Shown: piece after piece, positions 1 through 4,674 of the stretch
Numbering within the stretch: the stretch's first letter is position 1
Layout of the letters: each line of letters starts with the position of its first letter
Assembly: GCA_030043235.1 (NCBI GenBank)
Contig: JASHYF010000161.1
Coordinates: 1-5,095, forward strand
Direction: 5' to 3'
Source: Solirubrobacteraceae bacterium
Lineage (GTDB): Bacteria > Actinomycetota > Thermoleophilia > Solirubrobacterales > Solirubrobacteraceae
Length of the DNA stretch: 5,095 bases
Translations under genes and position numbers: made by a program
Notes under the pieces: generated by a model
Told to the model about the DNA's origin: nothing
Databases searched by the model: none
What the model saw: the letters and a program-made list of their open reading frames with translations, nothing else

Positions 1-434
1 TTCCGCAGCGCTCCGCCGTGCAGGCGCTCGGCGACGTCGACGGGCGCGATCGCGATGGCGGTCGAGCCGCCTTCGAGCAGGCGCTCGGCGGAGTTGCCGA
101 TCGACACGTGGCCCTTGGCGGTGTGCGAGTCCGAGCAGAACACGATCACGTCCGCGTTCTCGGCCGCGGCGAGCTTGGCGAGACCCTCGGGGGTGGAGCG
201 GTCGGTGACCACGTGCAGCTTTGCGCTCGCGTCGCCGAGCAGCTCGGAGCCGCCCTCGAGCAGCCCGTGCGCGTGGGCTTCGACGGCGCTCTCGCGGCCC
301 GGGTCGTGCTCGTGCGCGTGGCGCACGTACGCGAGCGACACCTCCGCGCCGGCGCGGCCGAACAGCCGTCCGAGCGCGATCGCGTCGTCCTCGTTGGCGG
401 TGCCGTCGTAAGACACGATGACCTTGACTGACAT
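1..434 (-). CDS. Universal stress protein (UspA family), N-terminal part, truncated by the window edge
   Basis: The minus strand reads an open frame of 144 codons from ATG at 434-432 to the left edge with no stop. The N-terminus MSVKVIVSYDGTANEDDAI fits the first beta strand and conserved Asp (D10) of the Usp alpha/beta fold. Residues about 94-99 (ADVIVF) and 126-131 (AIAIAP) are the later core strands, with the conserved SAERLLEGGS helix (115-124) between them. In ATP-binding Usp proteins the motif is G-x2-G-x9-G-S; here the aligned positions are C100, S103 and G113-N114, so the first two glycines are replaced. The frame continues past one full domain (~135 residues), so a second tandem Usp domain probably follows outside the window. 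Usp proteins are cytoplasmic and bind nucleotides or act in stress survival; the target of this one is unknown. Start choice is supported by a strong Shine-Dalgarno. The gene is divergent from the LysR regulator at 567. Confidence 0.9.
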   Translation of the reverse strand, partial: MSVKVIVSYDGTANEDDAIALGRLFGRAGAEVSLAYVRHAHEHDPGRESAVEAHAHGLLEGGSELLGDASAKLHVVTDRSTPEGLAKLAAAENADVIVFCSDSHTAKGHVSIGNSAERLLEGGSTAIAIAPVDVAERLHGGALR

Positions 435-440
435 TGGAAG

Positions 441-448
441 TTCCTCCT
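441..448 (-). promoter_or_regulatory. Shine-Dalgarno site of the universal stress gene
   Basis: Read on the minus strand the bases are AGGAGGAA. The AGGAGG core (443-448) lies 8 nt before the ATG at 434, near-ideal spacing. This fixes the start of the Usp gene and contrasts with the divergent regulator gene, which has no such site. Confidence 0.85.
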
Positions 449-530
449 GTTGAGGCGCGGCCCTGGCGGGCCGGCGGTGGATCGTTCGAGTGCTTTCTGC
501 TCGATCTTGGCACGGTCCTGCCATCAGTAC

Positions 531-566
531 AAATAATATTTTTTATATATAATATAAGATCTACTA
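531..566. promoter_or_regulatory. AT-rich divergent promoter/operator island between usp and the LysR gene
   Basis: Only 3 of these 36 bases are G or C, in DNA that is otherwise about 70-75% G+C. A consensus TATAAT (-10 type) sits at 548-553 on the plus strand, with TATAAG just after it at 553-558. No good TTGACA-like -35 lies at the right distance (525-530 reads CAGTAC), which would suit an activator-dependent promoter. The dyad TTATAT-N3-ATATAA spans 543-557 and contains T544-N11-A556, the LysR-family box pattern. LysR regulators commonly bind such a site between themselves and a divergent target. Binding is inferred; short dyads arise easily in pure A/T sequence. The minus strand also offers TATATT/TATAAA-like -10 candidates for the usp gene. 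Confidence 0.6.
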
Positions 567-1502
567 ATGCTCAACGTGGTCCGTTTGAAGATCCTCAAGG
601 AGGTCGCCTACCGCGGCTCGTTCTCCGCGGCAGCCGCCGCGCTGTCGTACACGCAGTCGGCCGTCTCCCAGCAGATCGCGGCGCTGGAGGGAGAAGCGGG
701 CATGGCGCTGCTCGAGCGCCACCCGCGCGGGGTCAGCCTGACGGCCGCCGGGCAGACGCTGGTGGGGCACGCGGAGGGCATCCTCGCGCGCCTGGACGCG
801 GCGGAGGCTTCGCTCGCGACGATCGCCGGCCTGCGCGGCGGGCGCCTGCGCGTGGCGTCGTTCCCCACGGCCGGCGCCACGCTGATGCCGCTGGCGATCG
901 CCAGCTTCCGCTCCGCCTATCCCGCGGTCGAGCTCACGCTCGTGGAGGGCGAACCGGAGGACGTCGCGCCGCGGCTGCGCGCCGGCGAGCTCGACCTGGC
1001 GCTGCTGTTCGAGTTCGCCGGCGAGGAGCTCGGGCGGGAGGAGCTCACGCGCACGAGCCTGCTCGAGGACCCCATGTACCTGGCGCTGCCGCACGAGCAC
1101 CCGCTGGCCGCCAGGGCGAGGCTGCGCCTGGAGGATTTGGCGGGCGAGGCGTGGGTGCAGACCGCGCGCGCGAGCGCGTGCGCGCGCCACGTGGTGCGCA
1201 GCTGCCGCGCCGCCGGCTTCGAGCCGAACGTGGCGTTCGAAAGCGACGACTACCAGACCGTGCAGGGGCTGGTGGCGGCGGGCGTGGGCGTGGCGCTGAT
1301 ACCAGAGCTCGCCTTTTTCGATCGCCCACCCACCCGCGAGGACATCGCCATCCGCTCGCTCTCCCCCGCTCCTCCCGTGCGCCAGGTGATCGCCGCGCTG
1401 CCCGCCGGCGCGCGGCTCGTGCCCGCGGCCCCGGCGATGCTGGGCATGCTCGAAGCGGTAGCGCGCGGCTATGAGAAGCAAAGGGGGCGCCCGGCCACCT
1501 AG
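567..1502 (+). CDS. LysR-type transcriptional regulator
   Basis: A 311-residue protein, the usual LysR-family length. Residues about 4-62 form the winged helix-turn-helix: GSFSAAAAALSYTQSAVSQQ (17-36) is the classic LysR signature, followed by the wing ERHPRGVSLTAAG (50-62). A linker helix (about 63-90) leads to a periplasmic-binding-protein-like effector domain beginning GGRLRVASFPTAG (91-103); GELDLALLFE (140-149) and VAAGVGVALIPE (236-247) are typical family blocks of it. The inducer cannot be read from the sequence. The ATG at 567 gives the standard LysR N-terminus and has no Shine-Dalgarno upstream; with a -10 at 548-558 the transcript may be leaderless or nearly so. The divergent universal stress gene is the most obvious candidate target. 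The last codons are part of a terminator stem, and the stop is TAG at 1500-1502. Confidence 0.95.
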   Translation: MLNVVRLKILKEVAYRGSFSAAAAALSYTQSAVSQQIAALEGEAGMALLERHPRGVSLTAAGQTLVGHAEGILARLDAAEASLATIAGLRGGRLRVASFPTAGATLMPLAIASFRSAYPAVELTLVEGEPEDVAPRLRAGELDLALLFEFAGEELGREELTRTSLLEDPMYLALPHEHPLAARARLRLEDLAGEAWVQTARASACARHVVRSCRAAGFEPNVAFESDDYQTVQGLVAAGVGVALIPELAFFDRPPTREDIAIRSLSPAPPVRQVIAALPAGARLVPAAPAMLGMLEAVARGYEKQRGRPAT

Positions 1503-1514
1503 CCGGGCGCCCCC
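1483..1514. terminator. Bidirectional intrinsic-type terminator hairpin
   Basis: GGGGGCGCCCGGC (1483-1495) pairs perfectly with GCCGGGCGCCCCC (1502-1514) around a 6-nt loop (1496-1501); A1482-T1515 adds a fourteenth pair. It lies between the convergent LysR gene (stop 1502) and the SGNH hydrolase gene (minus strand, stop at 1555-1553). On the minus strand the stem is followed by TTTGCTTCT, a modest T-rich tail, so it works best in principle for the hydrolase. On the plus strand only TCCGTT follows, so termination of the LysR transcript would depend on the stem alone. The left arm is inside the LysR coding region. Confidence 0.8.
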
Positions 1515-1552
1515 TCCGTTCGCGCCTGCCTACATGCAGGCTGGCCTGCCTC

Positions 1553-3094
1553 CTAGAAGGCGCAGGTGCTGTTCATCTGTTCGGCCATCTTTTCGTAGCC
1601 GAGAGACGTCGCGTGGATGTCCGGGCCGTCGGCATGGAGCACGATACCCGGGGCAACTTCGACTTTTTCGTCGAATTTGAGTTTTTTACCGGGTGCGTAT
1701 TCGAATTCCGTGAAGTTGGCCATGTTCGTCCATGTGGCCATGCGTTCTTCTTCGAGTTCCTCTTCCGCCAACGTTTCGTTCACAGACGCGGGGTTGAACA
1801 GCGTCTCAGCGTCGCTGTAGCAGACTTTCTCCTGCTGCACCGCCGGAGGTTTGAGCGTTGCCTGCTCGAGCGCGGCGAGTTCCGCGACCCCTTTGTTGAA
1901 CCCGGAATAGAGTTCCGTCTGATGGTTTTCTCCTGGGATTAGTTTGGCGGCGAACTTGGTCACTCCTTTGACCCTGCCGTATGCGTCGTAGGTGCCCTCG
2001 AAGATCACGCGCCCGTGGTAGCCCGCGTGGTGGATCGCCGCGAGGATGCCGATGACGTTGGTGTCGATCTGCTCGAACAGCGCAGGGGTGTCGGCTTTGA
2101 CGATCGCGAGAGTGATGCTTTCGCCTTCTTCGAGCAGTTCGAGGCCGTGTTCGGCCTCGTACGTGGCCGCGAATTCTTCACCGATTTTTTTGCCTTCCGC
2201 ATACAGTTCCGCGCCGTGTGCGAGCTCGTACGCGATGGCATCGCTGATACCACGGTCTTCGAGTTTTTTGGCGTGCGCCTCGGAGTATTCGTAGGCGAGC
2301 TGCTCGACGCGCTCCGCGAATTCGGGTTCGACTCCGCCGGTTTCCTCATACGCCTGCGGCACGACCTGTTCGATCACGTACGCTTCGACCTCTTCTTTGG
2401 CGATCTGTTTGACTTTTTCTTCGACCTTTTTTTTGGCGTACGCTTCCACGATCGCCGTGACTTTTTCTACGATCTCTTTTTCCGCCTGTTTTTCGGCTTT
2501 GGCGACCGTGTGAAGCTCGTCGTTCGCGCCGATGTCGAGCGAGATCATCTTCACCGGCGTATGCGCTGCCCGCTCGACTTTGATCGTTTCGATCACGCTT
2601 TCGAGCTGGGACTTGGTGCCGCCGTATTCGTGGTGCAGCGCAAAAGTATCCTTGTAGTGGTATTCGCACGGGGCTTCGCCGGTGACCGGCTCGTGAACCA
2701 CGCGTCTGACCTCGTGGTTGATTTCGGCGAGCAGCGCCGGGTTGTCGCCGATCAGCGACTCGGTCGTCTCACCGGGGCAGCCGTCGTTGACGAGCTGGAC
2801 GGAGTCTTTGTTCTGGGCGTTCACGAGGTTCAGGTAGTCGTTGGCGTAGCCGTGTTCGAACGCCGCCGGGTTCTCGGCCGGAAAGTTTTCGTTGAACCCA
2901 TGCTCGGAGAACCCGAACGCCAGCGAGTCGCCCAGCGCGACATACGTGTAGCGGAGCTTGGGTGGTTTGGGTTTCATCGCTGCGGCGACCGACGGCACGG
3001 CCATCGCCGACAGGGCAACGAGCGCCACGACGCATCCGAGCAGCCGACAGAGACGTCGCTTGCTCGCCCGACGTGCGCCATTCATGGCAGGCAT
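1553..3094 (-). CDS. Secreted SGNH/GDSL-family hydrolase with large helical insertion
   Basis: A 513-residue protein. Residues 1-39 form a Sec signal peptide: basic start (R8, R9, K12-R14, R17), hydrophobic core about 21-38, likely cleavage after A37-A-A39. Block I is YVALGDSLAFG with nucleophile S57; block II is NDGCPGET with oxyanion G105; block III is IGAND (G189-A-N191-D192). Block V is GPDIHATSLGY with H494; the usual Asp three residues before His is absent, and D489 or D492 must serve. This fold hydrolyses esters or acyl groups (lipids, acetylated glycans); the substrate is unknown. Between blocks III and V, residues about 195-335 are a Lys/Glu/Ala-rich, probably helical insertion, making the protein longer than the usual 200-350 residues. 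After it, VIFEGTYDAYGRV and WTNMANFTEFE look like ordinary core sequence. Lys is encoded mostly by AAA and G+C falls to about 48%, unlike the neighbours. The gene stands alone. Confidence 0.9.
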   Translation of the reverse strand: MPAMNGARRASKRRLCRLLGCVVALVALSAMAVPSVAAAMKPKPPKLRYTYVALGDSLAFGFSEHGFNENFPAENPAAFEHGYANDYLNLVNAQNKDSVQLVNDGCPGETTESLIGDNPALLAEINHEVRRVVHEPVTGEAPCEYHYKDTFALHHEYGGTKSQLESVIETIKVERAAHTPVKMISLDIGANDELHTVAKAEKQAEKEIVEKVTAIVEAYAKKKVEEKVKQIAKEEVEAYVIEQVVPQAYEETGGVEPEFAERVEQLAYEYSEAHAKKLEDRGISDAIAYELAHGAELYAEGKKIGEEFAATYEAEHGLELLEEGESITLAIVKADTPALFEQIDTNVIGILAAIHHAGYHGRVIFEGTYDAYGRVKGVTKFAAKLIPGENHQTELYSGFNKGVAELAALEQATLKPPAVQQEKVCYSDAETLFNPASVNETLAEEELEEERMATWTNMANFTEFEYAPGKKLKFDEKVEVAPGIVLHADGPDIHATSLGYEKMAEQMNSTCAF

Positions 3095-3098
3095 CTCA

Positions 3099-3105
3099 TC
3101 CTCCT
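3099..3105 (-). promoter_or_regulatory. Shine-Dalgarno site deciding the hydrolase start
   Basis: Read on the minus strand this is AGGAGGA; the AGGAGG core (3100-3105) ends 5 nt before the ATG at 3094. A second in-frame ATG nine bases downstream (3085) would be 14 nt from the site, too far, so the first ATG (MPAMNG) is preferred. Either start leaves the signal peptide intact. Confidence 0.8.
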
Positions 3106-3246
3106 AGTTCACGGCGGGACGGACGGCACGGCGGGCGCACGAGGGCTCTGGAGCAGACCCCACAGCGCAGCCCCCTGTCCCTTCCAGCCCCATCTTTTTC
3201 CCTCACTGTGGAGCATCGCGAGCATCCAGCCCGACGGACTTGGACG

Positions 3247-3275
3247 ACGATAGCCGCCCGCAGCCCAGATGTCAA
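3247..3275 (-). promoter_or_regulatory. Sigma70-type promoter for the SGNH hydrolase
   Basis: On the minus strand a perfect TTGACA -35 (3275-3270) is followed by exactly 17 bases and then TATCGT (3252-3247), which matches the -10 consensus at 4 of 6 positions, including both ends. Transcription would start near 3240, leaving an untranslated leader of roughly 145 nt before the ATG at 3094. A perfect -35 at ideal spacing is unlikely by chance in such GC-rich sequence, but the -10 is only fair. Confidence 0.6.
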
Positions 3276-3399
3276 CAGGTGGGGGCGCCGCGGGCGGCGG
3301 GCTCGTCAACCGGTTGGGCGCCCGGGCGGCGGCTCGCCGGGTCGCGTGCGGGGCCCCGCCGCGCGATCACGTCCGTGGCGGCTGCCATCGTCTCGAGCC

Positions 3400-4674
3400 G
3401 TGAGCGCACTGCCCATCCTCTGCGTGCTCGCCGGCGTGCTGATCGGTGCCGGGTGCGCCGCGCTGCTCGCGCGCGCCGCCGGTTCGCGCGTGCGCGAGCA
3501 GCTGAAGGCGATCTCCGTGGACGTGCTCGCGCAGACGGGCGACTCGCTCGCCCGGCGCGTCGCCGAGGCGCGCCGCGCGGAGGAGGAGCGAGCGGCGGGC
3601 GAGATGGCGCGCCGCGCGGAGGAGATCAAGGGGATCGTCGCCCCCGTGCAGGAGAAGCTCGGCCGCATGGAGAGCGAGATCGCGCGCCTGGAGCGCGAGC
3701 GCTCGCGCGCGCAGGGCGAGCTCGCGCAGATGGTCCGCCACCTCGGCGAAGGCGTGGGCACGCTGCGGGCGGAGACCGGCAACCTCGTGTCGGCGCTCAA
3801 GCGGCCCGCGACGCGCGGCGCGTGGGGCGAGATCCAGCTGCGCAACGTGGTCGAGATGGCGGGCATGGTCTCGCACTGCGACTTTCTCGAGCAGAGCACG
3901 ATCGACACCGGCGAGGGGGCGCTGCGCCCGGACATGCTCGTGCGCCTGCCGGGGGGAAAGCTCGTGGTGGTCGACTCGAAGGTGCCGCTCGACGCGTACC
4001 TGTCCTCGCTGGAGGCGACGAGCGAGGATGAGCGCGAGCTGCACACGGCGCGCCACGCGCGCCAGACGCGCGAGCACATCGCCAAGCTCGCGTCCAAGGG
4101 CTACCAGCGCCAGCTCGACTGCACGCCGGAGTTCGTGGTGATGTTCGTGCCCTCCGACGGCATCTACCAGGCGGCGCTCGCGCAGGATCCGGCGCTGATC
4201 GAGTACGGCGTGCAGCAGCAGGTGCTGATGGCGACGCCGACGACGCTGATCGGCCTGCTGTGGGCCGTGCACTACGGCTGGCGCCAGGAGCTGATCGCGC
4301 GCTCGGCGCGCGAGATCGCGGAGTCGGCGCGCGAGCTGCACGGTCGCCTCGGCCGCTTCGCCACCCCCTTCGCGAAGGTCGGCCGCCAGCTCGACTCGGC
4401 CGTGTGCGCGTACAACGAGGCGGTGGGCTCCTTCGAGCATCGCGTGCTGCCGCAGGTGCGCAAGATCGAGCAGGCGGGCGCCGCCTCCGAGCGCGAGGTG
4501 CCGGCTCCGCCGGCGGTTGAGATCACCGCGCGGACGCTCGTCTCGCGGACGGAGCCGGCGGCTGCGGGGGCTGCGGGCGCTGCGGAGGCGGGCCTGCTGC
4601 GTCCCGACGAGCTGCCCGATCCTCACGAGCTGCGCCCGCGCGCGCGAATCTCAGGCGGCGCGAGACGATCGTGA
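3400..4674 (+). CDS. rmuC: RmuC family protein (DNA recombination/inversion-limiting, predicted nuclease fold)
   Basis: A 424-residue protein from GTG at 3400 to TGA at 4672-4674. Residues about 3-26 are a membrane anchor (LPILCVLAGVLIGAGCAALL); 30-130 are charged Arg/Glu/Ala-rich coiled coil. The RmuC core spans about 135-360: RGAWGEIQLRNVVEMAGM (139-156), RPDMLVRLPGGK (176-187), VVVDSKVPLDAYL (189-201), FVVMFVPSDGIYQAAL (245-260) and the hallmark ATPTTLIGLLWAVHYGW (278-294). D178 with D192-x-K194 fits the PD-(D/E)xK-like nuclease arrangement proposed for the family. In E. coli, RmuC limits DNA inversions; its biochemical activity is poorly defined. Residues about 361-424 are a low-complexity Ala/Pro/Arg tail. 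GTG 3400 is the last start before the anchor but has no Shine-Dalgarno; an in-frame GTG at 3346 would add 18 residues. All Lys codons checked are AAG. The 3' end overlaps the convergent membrane gene by 152 bp. Confidence 0.93.
   Translation: MSALPILCVLAGVLIGAGCAALLARAAGSRVREQLKAISVDVLAQTGDSLARRVAEARRAEEERAAGEMARRAEEIKGIVAPVQEKLGRMESEIARLERERSRAQGELAQMVRHLGEGVGTLRAETGNLVSALKRPATRGAWGEIQLRNVVEMAGMVSHCDFLEQSTIDTGEGALRPDMLVRLPGGKLVVVDSKVPLDAYLSSLEATSEDERELHTARHARQTREHIAKLASKGYQRQLDCTPEFVVMFVPSDGIYQAALAQDPALIEYGVQQQVLMATPTTLIGLLWAVHYGWRQELIARSAREIAESARELHGRLGRFATPFAKVGRQLDSAVCAYNEAVGSFEHRVLPQVRKIEQAGAASEREVPAPPAVEITARTLVSRTEPAAAGAAGAAEAGLLRPDELPDPHELRPRARISGGARRS

Larger units (their letters stand above)
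3095..3399. other. Divergent intergenic region between the hydrolase gene and rmuC
   Basis: This 305-base stretch contains no convincing gene. It holds the hydrolase's Shine-Dalgarno site and promoter on the minus strand. A 9-bp direct repeat CACGGCGGG occurs at 3110-3118 and 3127-3135. Small perfect palindromes are CAACCGGTTG at 3307-3316 and CGCCCGGGCG at 3319-3328; the GC-only one is unremarkable in this composition. No clear plus-strand promoter for rmuC is visible. Confidence 0.6.

Noticed and set aside
434..1474. 346-codon plus-strand open frame overlapping the LysR gene
   Set aside because: Arg/Gly/Ala-rich out-of-phase product typical of high-GC shadows; the frame starting at 567 has a full LysR domain structure.
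564..1481. 305-codon minus-strand open frame opposite the LysR gene
   Set aside because: No recognisable domain, biased Arg/Ala/Gln/His composition, and it covers an unambiguous LysR gene almost exactly, as a codon-phase mirror would.
3032..3043. LLGC lipobox-like sequence in the hydrolase signal peptide (residues 18-21)
   Set aside because: The Cys precedes the hydrophobic core instead of following it, and Leu at -2 is unusual, so signal peptidase I cleavage after A39 fits better than lipoprotein processing.
2015..3253. 412-codon plus-strand open frame opposite the SGNH hydrolase
   Set aside because: Its Phe/Asp/Val-rich product is the mirror of Lys/Glu codons on the other strand. The minus strand carries a signal peptide, GDSL, GAND and DIH motifs plus promoter and ribosome site.
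3307..3328. CAACCGGTTG and CGCCCGGGCG palindromes upstream of rmuC as operator sites
   Set aside because: Short palindromes are frequent in this GC-rich DNA and nothing else marks them as regulatory; noted only in the intergenic entry.
2962..3399. In-frame upstream extension of rmuC (146 extra residues)
   Set aside because: The extension is Arg/Pro-rich with no domain, overlaps the hydrolase's signal peptide and promoter, and lies before the membrane anchor that normally begins RmuC proteins.
3367..4626. 419-codon minus-strand open frame opposite rmuC
   Set aside because: Leu/Arg/His/Ala-rich mirror of the rmuC frame without family motifs; rmuC motifs are clear on the plus strand.
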